A stretch of DNA of 64,000 bases from Membranipora membranacea (taxonomy: Eukaryota > Bryozoa > Gymnolaemata > Cheilostomatida > Membraniporidae). Below, in pieces: positions 48,801 through 60,800 of the stretch; the first letter of the stretch is position 1, and each line of letters begins with the position of its first letter. The DNA is taken from NCBI GenBank assembly GCA_914767715.1, contig OU612070.1:16821501-16885500 (forward strand), written 5' to 3'. The notes beneath the pieces were generated by a model. It was not told where the DNA came from. It ran no database searches and worked only from the letters and a program-made list of their open reading frames with translations. A program made the translations under genes and the position numbers.

Positions 48801-51800
48801 GCATTGGTGAGTCCAAAGGGCAGGCGGGTGTACTCGAAAAGTCCTCGTGAAGTGATGAAAGCTGTGTACTTTTGGGAATCTGGGTCCATAGCTATTTGAT
48901 TAAATCCAGCTGTCAAGTCCAGGGTAGTCAAGTACTTAGCTCCAGAGAGAAACTCCATGCTTTCATCCACCCTGGGCAGAGGGTAGCTGTCCTGCTCTGT
49001 AACAGCATTCAGTTTCCGAAAATCCACACAAGGTTTAATGGTTCCGTCAGGCTTCTTCACTATCACCAAAGGTGATGCAAAAGGGACTTTGAGTGTTTGA
49101 TGATGCCAGCATCCAGCCAGACGTCAAGTTTTTCATCCAGTTGACTCCTTAGACTGTTGGGCACTCTGTAAGCCTTCTGTCTGATGGGCCTTGAGTTGGT
49201 GAGCCTGATCCTGTGTGAAAGGTGAAAAGGTGACTGTACTTTTTCAGCAGCGTGATGAGTTGTTGCTGCTCCTCATAGGTCAGTGAACTATCAGATAGCT
49301 TCAATTCTTCCATCCTAGGTTCCTCAGAGACCAAGTGATCGTTCCAGTCAGCCACTCTCTCAACTCTCCAAGCCGATGTCACTGTTCCAAGCTTTTGATG
49401 TTCGCAGATTGTGATCGGATGAGGGTATGGGTTCACAACTCTCACAGGCATGGTGTCAGCGGATTCCAGTAAGATCCTTGGACTCATGAACTGGTCATAT
49501 TTTTCTGGGTCCTGTTCAAAGATCATGGGATGTCCCTGTTTTACCCTGATAGCTGTCTTTGCTTTCACAATAACCACGTGTCTAGCTGGTATCCTTATTC
49601 TGGATACAGCAACTAGCTTCACAGGTGGTACACGTGAACTCTCCAGTGGTACAGGCACACCTCTTACCATCAGCTTCCTCCCTGCAGGATCCAAGATGAC
49701 AGGTCCCCATTTCCTGATACAGTCCATTCCTATGATACCATCCTGACAGCATCCCGAGAAGACTCTAAACAGTTGAGCCATCTCCATCTCTCCCACTTCT
49801 AGATTCAACTCCACCTCTCCAAGCAGGTCAATCCTCTCACCAGTGACAGAAACTGCCGGAGGGCAGGTTAAGGGAGAGAACGCAACTCCAAGAGCTCTGA
49901 CAAGTCCATCCGAGATGAGAGTAAGAGCAGATCAGAATCAAAGAGAAACCTTCCTAGTTTGTTGTTCACAGATGCCAGAATGATGAGACTCTATCCTATT
50001 GTGTTGACTGGACACACATGCCGTACTGGGCTCCCCAAACTTCTCTCCACTATAACCTCGAGGGGTTCTGCGCATCCAGCTGAAGTTAAGCTTTGGCATT
50101 CTGCATCCATCTGACCTCCAGCTTCACCTTCAGGGCTAGGTCCCTTGCGATTTAGCCTCCAGCCGTGAAATCCATTCATTACTGTCCTCAGCTTCCCTGC
50201 TGTAGCACTCCTCCAAAGCTTATACCCAAGAACTAGCAAGGTGATGGCAGCAACGACAACCAAAACTATCACCACTGGATTCTTGAGGACTACTTTAGCA
50301 ACTGAAAGTCTGCGCTCCACCAATCCATTTGCCAGATCATCAGCCATGTCTGAGTGATTCCTGGCCCAATTAGTTTTGAACTCAGCTCCAATCAGCGACA
50401 GAACCTCTGAGTTAGCAGCAGCAGTATGAAGTAGGGCATTCAGGTGACCATCAGGTTGCATTTCCTTCCAAGAGTACATGGTGACAGGACGAAAGGCGAC
50501 GGGTTTCTGCATCAAGCTCTGGTTTGCACTCCACTGGTGTTGCAAAGGTAGTAATGATTTTGGTTTGAGGACCCTGACAAGATCTCCTGACCGCCGGTTG
50601 TAGTTGTATATTCGAGCCAGCAACTTCAATGGCGTAGTTGGCACCATTCCACAATCAGCAGGTTCTCCATAGTGCGTTACTCTCAGATCCACAGGGTCTA
50701 GATAGCCTCGAGAGGTCTGGTTTTGGAATTGGAACTCAATAGGTATCTCCCTGGTGCAGCTTTCATTTTGAGGTAGGGTTTTGAATCCTTCCTTGGCAAT
50801 AGGTAGACAACTCCAAACTTCTACAAACTCAACACCTGCTCTTCCAATCAGATAGGGGTTATTCAACAGCTCCCTCACAGTCTGAGTGGGTTGACAGACA
50901 GCCATCACCCGCAGTCCTAGACTGGTACTCTGCATGTTCCCACAGACATCCTGCAGTAGCCGCTGATACGCAAAGGCTTGTTCCTCCCTGATCCTCAAGT
51001 ACAAGGCTTCTAGCTCTCCAGCGATCTGGTCTGAGGTGACAACTCCAATTTCCTCTTCAAGCTCCCTTCTTGTCCTATTCTCCTTGTCCAAAACTTGATA
51101 GGGAATGCCTTGGTCCGACAACTTCACAGAGTTGCCACAGTCCTTCATAACGTCTGATTGTGAGAAAGTTAGTGCCAGTTGGTTATCTTTTGAGATCAAA
51201 GAGTTTCCAGAGCTCCATCCAGCCATCTCCTTGAAGAACAAGTAATTGCGAGAGGCAGATTCATTTGCTGTCCAAACAAGGGCCATTTCATCAAGTTGAC
51301 ATGCATTGTTGAAGTAGCCAGGACAGGGGGTCACATCTGCTCCAGTACATTCAAAGTTCTTTCTTCCATGCTGCTTGTCCACCCTGATGGGCGTGGCAAA
51401 GTATTCGGTGATGGAATACTCATGCCATCGGCAGCATTCCGGCAGTCTCCCTCTCGGAAGGCGATGGGTGAACTTGTTGTCCGTAGCCAGCAACCCATAT
51501 GGTTTGTTGACCAACGGTCCAGCCTTGGTGAAGCCTGAGGACACCATTCTCCGACACTCCTCCGGGGTTACTCCAACTGTTTGAGATGTGTGCTGTTCCA
51601 GGTGCTCATCTCCAAAGAAGTAGGTGAGAACTTTTGTGGTCTGCCTCACTCCACGACAAGCCCATCCGCCAACTTCATACTTCATGAGGTTCTGCTTGTA
51701 TAGATTGAGGGTTCTTGGGATGGGGGTGGCTGCTACTTTCACATCATTCGTGTTACATTCCAGAGGTTTTTGGCAGTGCAAACAGCTGTCTAGGCGATGA

Positions 51801-54800
51801 CATAGGGCAAATCATGGGTCGTTGAGCTGCAGTAGTTGGCATCATGAAGACACACATGGTGGCTACCACAGCTAGATACATGTGAGGTTGGCGCATCTGA
51901 CCACCGCCTCCTCCACCTGAACTTTCCTGGAGTTCGAGCTCAAGTCCATCCTCAGTCTCTTGTGCCTAAACCTGTCTTACTGGAGCGCGCTGCTGCTGTT
52001 TTGGTTTAGGGCAGCTCATCCTCGTATGACCATAGTTCAAACACTGCCAGCACAAGGGTTCTCCATTCTCGTTGTAGTTTGGTTTTGGAGGGTTGTGTCT
52101 CCAAATCCTTCTTTTCCTCGGTCCATTCATCATGTTTCTAGGTGCTCGGGCAGGAGGGGCTCGGTATGCAGCCTGTGCTCTGTGTCTGGGTCCGTGGCTG
52201 TATTGGTAAAAGTGAGCTGGGTCCTCCATAGGTGGTTGTGGTGGTGGGATAGGTGGTAGGCGGTGTGCAGGGTCCGGCCATCCAGGACTCTCTGTCTCTA
52301 TCCTGGGCTGAGCCTGCTGCTGTCTGGTGTAGGGGTTTTCCGTCCTGAGGGCATTGACTGCTACTACAAGTTCGTTGATCACTCCGGTCAGTTTGTCTTC
52401 TGTTTGCACCTTGTTAACACTTGGCTCATCTCTCCTCACAAATTCATGTTGCGCCTGGGCTTTCACGGCATGCTTGAGTGCACCCCGACTAGACGCCGGA
52501 TCCTTGGGGATTACTTTCTCCTGTAGGTACCTTGGCAGCCCGCCAATAAACTTCATCATCAGTTGATCATCATCCATGGGTTTTGTCTCATCCGGGCAGA
52601 TTTCTGCAGCTAGCTTCTCCAAGTCCAAGTCACTTTCACCAGGTAACAGGGTTCGTAAGTGGAAGGCCCCAGTACCATACATCTTTCCTTCTGAGAGCGG
52701 TTTGAAGTACTTGTTCAGTTCCTGGGTCAGCTCCGTGTATTTTTCTTTCAGCTCAGCCTTTTCCTTCAGCGTGTCCTTAAGAATCCTTAATGCATGGCCC
52801 CTTTAAGCTGGTGCTTAGCCACAGGGCGCTCATCTTCTCATCAAATCCGAAGCGTTCGCAGGCAGGAAGGAAGTTAGCAAAGCTCCTGTCCTTGGTTGGG
52901 TCGCCATGGTATTGTTGGAAGGCTCCATCCAGGTGCATCGCCAGTTCAGCCATCTTAGTTTTCTCCCTCTCCAATGCTTCTGCAACCTGCCGCTGACCCT
53001 GGTCCAATTGATGCCGATCCCCTCTAAGAGTTTCCTGTACAGTCACCAACTCCTCAGCCAGTCGAGTCCGGTCTCTCTGGGCACTCCTTAGGCTGTGATT
53101 CAAATCCTCTGTGGTGACTTCCTCTTCCAGGTCGCTCGGCATGAAAAAGACCAAAGGCAATCGATCAAGAGTGTGCAAAAATTTCAATCAGTCACAATCT
53201 GACAAGCTAGAAGATTACAGGAGGTTGAAGTTATTTTATTCACCTTTATTTCAAAGAAGATTTTCTAACTTCTGAATTTCCTGAAACAGCTGTATTTCAA
53301 GCAAGAGTTCGATCTGAAAAACAACACAGCACAAATAAGGCAATGTCAGCTGACTAGTAGTAATAAAACTTTTCAATTTTTTAATTTTCTCAGTTTATTT
53401 CATAATCTTCAGGTTAAATCTTAAACCCTAATCTGAAACATAATTATCCACCTTAAGGAATTTTGGGTTAATCACATAACCTCCAGGTTAACATCCTAAC
53501 CTACAGTCTCTTCATGTACACCTTAAGGAATTTCAGATCAGTTAAACACTAGCTAGATTCCAATGAGACTACACATTTCGGATACTACATTTTACTTTGT
53601 GAGCTAATATTCAGCATTACAGCCAATGAATACCGGGAATTAAAAACCTAAAGAAGAAGCAATAAACAGCCATTCAAAGCCAGTGAGCTCTGAAAAACTA
53701 CCTTATGTGTGTACACTTTCCTCAAAAAGTAAGCAATTCCAATCAACCTAAACATTCTAAGGCATTAAAGTAAACACAACTTGTAGTTACTCTCCCTACA
53801 TTCATGAAAAGACTATTCCATAGAAAAATAATTATAAACATAAACATTTGAGTCATGATCTTGCGCCAGCCAGCTATTAGCGTACAGTATTAAGAGATTA
53901 GTTGTCAACGGTAACAAGGAAGTAAAATTTTGCTCAATGTTTTGATACAAAGATCCAAAGCAACAGGCAGTTTGACATCCAAATCTGTAATAAACAGAAT
54001 TTGCCTTCCGTATTCCCAAAAAGACTTGGCCATTGCCCTCGAGAGAATAACAAGCAAGCTAACTCCGAAAATTACGAATACCTAGCACTCTGAAATTCTA
54101 CCAGCGATTAGAGTTCCATGTGAAGTGATTGATGCGCTGTTGCAAATTTAAACCCAAACCATGGTATAATTTTTATAAATCCAGGCAAGTAAGTTATATT
54201 GAAAGTGGTTGATAAGGTTCAGATTTGATAAGGTACTTTTGTTTTATACAGCTAAATTATTTGGAATTAGCATGTCGTTAAGATTTACTGCAGCAAAAAC
54301 TTCAGAGTTTAAAACCCAGACAGGGCGAAGATCAGACTCAATTGCTTGTGCTATGAACATAGTTAATTAATACTAAACTTTTAGATCAAGCGTTTGAAAA
54401 TTAGCAAAGTTAGAACTCAATTTATTCACTTTAGACTTGCAAAAACTAGAGTTGACTCTCATTTTTAAAATAATGAAAAAGGAAAAATATAAGTCAAAAA
54501 TATAGAGCAAATACCAAAAATTAGTCAGCTAACATATCTGTGCTGGTTTGTGGCTCAGGGTGAACTGGTTTAACATGTTCCACCACTCCAGCTTCTATAC
54601 CAGAAAAATGTTGAGAAAAGCTAACAATTACTTCAAAAAAATGGTTATAAAATATTCTCGAAAAATCGAAGATCCGCTTTAAAACACGTGTTGTGCGGAG
54701 AAAAATCAAGCGGATTTTATTCAAGCTGAGAAAATGCAAGGTACCACTAGGTGCAGATGGTCACGTAAATCCATAAAGTTATTAATTAGTATTGTGAAAC

Positions 54801-57800
54801 ATGATGATTCGGACATAAAGTTAAACAATACAGGTGACAGGTGAGGCGTATTAATTATAATTATGCAGCAGCAGCTAGCGAGGAGCAAAGGGTGAAACTT
54901 AGGTCACAGAAAAAAATTAGCTTGGGGTGAAAATTGTTTCAAATGAATTTTGCTGTCCGTGATGTTTACAGTTATGTTTACATAGTATGTGCTGCTGATC
55001 TGTGGCTGCTGGCAGCCATGGCCAAGGCCAAGTGCCAAGTGCCAGGGCCAAGTGCCAGGGTCAAGTGCCAGGGCCAAGTGCCAAGTGCCAAGGCCAAGTG
55101 CCAAGGCCAAGTGCCAAGGCCAAGTGCCAAGGCCAAGTGCCAAGGCCAAGTGCCAAGGCCAAGTGCCAAGGCCAAGTGCCAATGCCAAGTGCCAAGGCCA
55201 AGTGCCAAGGCCAAGTGCCAAGGCCAAGTGCCAAGGCCAAGTGCCAAGGCCAAGTGCCAAGGCCAAGTGCCAAGGCTGCTTGTAGTAGGCAATGTAGCAA
55301 ATGATATCTAGAAAACTGTTGTTATGAGGGTGGTTGATACTACATGGACAATGTGCATTCAGTAAAAACATTCAACCACTTATTGAGCAGTGTGAAAAAT
55401 ACCAATATTTTTATACTCACAACTTTCACTGTTAAAGGGCTCGTAAGTATCACCACCAGTTCAAGAAAACCGAATATCATTCCAGAAATGGCTCCGTGTA
55501 CGCCGTGTTTCTCATTCTAAAATATTAACGATATACATCTGGATGGATAGAAGGGCCTGTTCCACATATATCTATAGTGCAAAGTTTTAGAGTATTGTGG
55601 CACAGAAGGCAAAGAAGAGAAAGAGATATTACATTTTGAGTAACAACCCTTCCAGGATAACATGTGTTGCGGTTGTCAGATAAGATGTGTTACCCTAACT
55701 TTTCGTAGGGATCATTTCGGTAGATTTGGTGATTATTGACCAGTAGGTTGAAAAGTGTAGGTGGAAATGGGTGAACTCGCAAATTTTGAAGATGATTTTG
55801 AAATTTGAGCGAAGACTTTTTGAATCTGTGAAATCTGTGATTCATTTGACACATTCAATTGTATTAATTTTCAAAATTGTATTAAACTAAAGATACAACA
55901 TACGGTGGTGGGCGTACCACTGCACTACACACAGGTCTTCAGCTAGAAACCATGAGTCAAGCGATGTTTCTAGGTCTTTTCTAGTACAACCTCCTCATGG
56001 CTGGCCCCAGCGGTATGAAGCCACCCCTTTGTTTACAGTTTGATAATCATCATTTAATCCCCTCAATCGAGAATGAGGCCAAGGACACAAAAAACAACAG
56101 CCACGTATTTTGGTTGCCTTATCTGACCTTAGAGGATTTAGAGCTGGAGAGGAAGAAAGCTGTCAAACAAACCACACACCTACAAGTTTGAATAACTGGG
56201 ATACCCTAAGTTTACATAAAAACAGCCTAACAACAGAATGTTTCACATGTGTCAACATGCTGGAAAGCGAAAAAGTGATGTCAGCCAAACTGACCGCTTT
56301 GCAATCTGAGGGCTTCACACTCAAAAATCGAAAGGTTGCCTGAAAAACCGACCAGTACCCATATGGGCCTCAGCTATAGTAATGCAGCAGCAAATGGGCT
56401 TCCACCACCTGCACCGGCATTGCCACCAGAAACACAATTGAGACATCAGTACCAACGGCATAAACCATCCCCACAACAACCATCGGCACAGCAAAATAAC
56501 AGTAATTCAAAGAACCAGATCCACCACCCAAATATGACAAACATGACAAACCTTCTTCTGGACCTAAACAGACGGAAACAAAAACAAACGATCCGGCCTT
56601 GAAACCTGGTAAATGCATCATCATACACAGCAAAAATAAAGATTTTTGCGACATTAATCACGATATTTTCCGTAAGGCAGTTGGTCCAGTTGCAGAAAAG
56701 CCTGTTATGATTGACATCATCAATAAATGCAAGTTTTACTCTACCCACTACAACTTTTGTCCGCGACAAACAAGGAATCGTTTGTAAGAATTATCTTCCC
56801 AAATTGCTATAGAATTGCCTATAGTAACTTTTAGGATAAATAGAGCTGTACCAACAAAAGGATAACTGAAGCAACTGCTGAAAATCAACACACTCTCATT
56901 GTTAACATGTGATTAGGTTGATTAAAACATAATCATATTATGTTAACAACGAGATTGTTGATATGCTATCGTACAACACCATATCCCTTTCACCCAATTT
57001 GACAAGGTGTCTATGTTTCCTCGATGACCATGAATTGGTACTACTCAGGATTGACACAGCGAATGTGAATCCCCAACATAACTCAGTGGCAATTGACTGA
57101 AGGGAGATCAAATCAAACAACATTTGCGTGGTGATTACTCAAAGCTCTAACGTAGATGGGAGGAAGATAAAAACATACTGACAAGTAATCTTTCTGTAGC
57201 CAAAGTGAGGTCTTAGCTCAGATTTTTGGTCGATGTTAGTGGCTTGGCTGGTGGCACCCCAAACCACTTTCTTGAAGAGCCATCATGTTATTAGACCAAC
57301 ATTTAATTTTATAGTTGTTTATCAAAAAGTTCTCAGCTACCTCCATCACAAGCAAAACTAAAAATATCATAACCTTATGCTGCACCCAAAACCACATTCT
57401 TGAAGGCCCTCATTTTAGTAGACTAAATTATATCAGAACATTCCAATCAAAAACCAACGCCGGTGAGGCCACATTATATCTGATTGTACCTTGTACCCAT
57501 GAATGTGGTTTTGGGTGCAGCATAAGGTTATGATAATTTTAGTTTTGCTTGCGATGGTGGTAGCTTATAACTTTTTGATAAACAACTATAAAATTATATG
57601 TTGATCTAATAACATGATGGCTCTTCAAAAAAGTGGTTTGGGGTGCCACCAGGCACCAGCCAAGCAACCAACATCGATCAAAAATCTGAGCTCACACCGC
57701 ACTTTGGCTACAGATTGCTTACTTGTCAGTATTTTTTTATCCTCCTCCAATCTACGTTAGAGCGTGGAGTAATCACCATGCAAATGTTGTTTGATTTGAT

Positions 57801-60800
57801 CTCCCTTCAGTCAACTACCACTGAGTTATGTTGGGGATTCACATTCGCTGTGTCAATCCTGAGTAGTCCCACTTCATGGTCATTGAGGAAACATAGACAT
57901 CTTGTCAAATAATGTGAAAAGGATATGGTATTGTACGATAGCAATTCAACAATCATGTTGTTAACATGCAATTATGTTTCAATCACCCTAATCACATTGT
58001 TTACAATGAGAGTATTTTGATTTTCAGCATTTGGTTCAGTTATTTTTTGTTGGTACAGCTCTATTTATCCTAAATGTCAATGTAGGGAATTCTACAGCAA
58101 TTTGGGAAGATAATTCTTAAAAACGATTCCTTGTTCGTTGCTGACAAAAATTGTAGTGACCGACTTAAAAAATTTATCATCCAACTGTCCGACCCCACCA
58201 TTAGAGAACACATAACCACAGACTGGAACAAGGAACTGCTAAGAGAAAGTACAGCTCGTCTCCCGAACAGAAACATTGCCATGTTAAAGGGAGTTCCTAC
58301 ATCAATATCCAATGAAGAACTCTTGAATCAGATTTAAGAAATTTTTGGCAAAGTCTCATCAATCTACCAACTACAGACAGCGGCAAAAAACTGACTACGC
58401 ACGGTAAAAGTGACATTCAATAATCATAATCAATTGGAGAGAGCACTTCGTGACAATGTCACTCTCCACGGTCAAAATCTAATACTCCATGCAGAAAAAC
58501 TGAACATAAACAATGGCTAACTCAACCCAGCAACAAACTAGAAACATCTTTGAATACAACTTAGAACTCTACAACTGACTTTGGGATAACATCTCATCAC
58601 TAGCCAATGCTACCAGAACCTCTGGACATAACACACTCAGCCTTCTTCACCACAATGCTAAGTCTTTAACGAACAAACTTTATTTTTATGAAAATCCAAA
58701 TTTATCAAATTCAATTGACATTTTCTCTATTTCAGAAACATGGTTGAAACCTGAAATTCCACACTCCATTGTAGGCCTTCCTGGCTTTAATAATATCAGG
58801 TGTGACAGAAAATCGACCACAAAATCGGATGGCGGTTGGGCAGCTCTCTATATAAATAATGTTTTAAAGTTTAACACTACCCAACAACCTCAATCTAAAC
58901 TGGGAGAATTATGTGACTCTGTTTGGGTCAACATCAAAACTCAACAAGATGAAGGTATCTTGATTGTAGCCATGGGCGTCAGAAGGGGTGCTCAGGGTGC
59001 TCAAGTGAGCACCCCTTGGGAGGTTTAAAATTTATTTTTTTTAACAATTGGAGTTGTTTATCCTTGTCAGTGTAAGAGAAACTCCTTGTAGCCAATAACT
59101 GGGCCAATCATTTTGCCCTGTTGTTGTTGTTGCCCAATCAACAAAAATTCTTAATATTTCATCTGATCAATTATTCACACTCTCCTGTTGTTAGCAGGCA
59201 CACTGCCTGTCACAACATGTGAGTGTGAAAGGTCATTCAGCACGCTGAGGAGGCTAAATAACTATCTCAGGCAAACACAGACATCCCAAAGGCTCGATTC
59301 TCTGGCCCTCATTAACTTCCACTGCTCTGATGAGGTAGACATGGGCCAGGTAATCGATTCCTTTTCCAGGCTACACAGCAGAAAACTGGAGCTGGGTACG
59401 ATTGTACCATTCTGCAAATGTCAATGACTAATAATCAATCAAAATAGGGCTTAATAAATAATGGTCTTGCAGGTGCAAGAATGCTGTATGTATTTACTGG
59501 TAGTTCACTAAGTACTCTTTGGTCTGTTTTTAATCCAACCATTATTTAAATTTGTTCACGAATAAACTATCTAACTAGGCTACTACCAGGGAACTCAGTG
59601 TTTTCTCTTATCGCTAGAACTTTCAATCGGGGCCCGGGCAAGAGGCTGTTGCTGTTAAATATTTTTGGTATCATGCTTGGTGTTGCTCATCCATAAAAGT
59701 TGGCTGGTATGTACCAGAATGTCTCTTTTTGGGTCTCGAATTTCAAAAAATTTCCGCCGGTGGGAGGGCGCCTGGGCGCCCCTCCCGCAACCTCCCCGCT
59801 TACACATGCCACTGACTACTCCACAGCTAAAAGGAGCACCCCTTGGTAAATCCTTCTGACACCCATGATTGTAGCATCCATCTATCTTCCACCTGACGCT
59901 GATAAAATGAAATTTATCTCATTATTGAGTGATATTTTACATTAAAAACAGTTCATTCAACAAAAGGTTGTGTTATTAGTGGATTTCAACATAAATTGGA
60001 ACTCTAACTCTAGAGAAAAACAGGAAATACAACAGAGTCTCATTTCTACAGGCCTTTATCAAGTGAGAACAGGGTCATCATTTGTAAGATACCATGGCAA
60101 CGAAAGCCTCATCTTTCACAACAATATAAATTGTGATCTAAACGTCAAAGCTTCCAAAATCTCAACATGTGAGCGTTCAACTTCAGAGCACAATGCCACA
60201 TTTTTAATGCTTGACAGGATAAAACCTTTCAAGCCAAAACGGAAACTTATCAAAACCAGAAATTTCAAGAAATTTAACCCCTTGTTATTCTTTAAAGAAT
60301 GTGCACTATTCCCTTTTCAGCAAATAGCCGCCAACCCCCATCTTTCAATCAATGAACGAGCTGAAATGATTGATCAATCAATAATAAACATTGTAGACAA
60401 ACACGCGTCAAAAAAAACTATGCGACTACGCAACAAGAAAAACCAATGGATCATTTCAGATATACTGCGCCTGATTTCACTCAAAAACAAATTTTACAAA
60501 TAAGTATTCAAACGTCTAAATCTCCAACTGACAGCCAAGTCAAGCGTTACAAAAAATTCAGGAACTTTGTTACCAACCAAATTCGTACAGCGAAGAAAAA
60601 CAACATTAGCAAATCATTATCAGCAAACAAAAAAGTTTTGCCTAGAATACAGAAGTGTGGGACATACGGATGAAAAAGATAAAAAGCCAAAAATAAAGCA
60701 TCAAAGCATATTCTTCGTCTGGTGCAAAAGTCCATTAAACACCAACTCTCCCTTAGAAGTGAATGTTCAGTAACAAAACCCTCCTTAAGGACACATTTTG

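Larger units (their letters stand above)
44653..54982 (-). mobile_element. Ty3/Gypsy-type LTR retroelement with gag, env-like, pol order
   Basis: Two direct LTRs (44653-45583 and 54206-54982) enclose, on the minus strand: a leader (54205-53188, no ORF), gag (53187-51966), an envelope-like ORF (51897-49991), protease-RT-RNase H (49990-47521), integrase (47520-46429) and a coiled-coil accessory exon (46150-45806). A purine-rich tract, GGAGGAAGG, precedes the 3' LTR. The LTRs start TGTAAACATAAC and end CCTTATCAACCA in sense orientation. Several frameshifts (near 52798, 51810, 49920, 49220, 49090, 48795, 48545) and an in-frame TAG at 47521 show it is not currently functional. No short target duplication is visible; larger minisatellite blocks flank it instead. 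It sits in intron 2 of the MFS gene, same strand. Confidence 0.92.

Noticed and set aside
44390-55275. Regular short repeats that might suggest a CRISPR array
   Set aside because: Units are head-to-tail with no unique spacers, in an animal genome.
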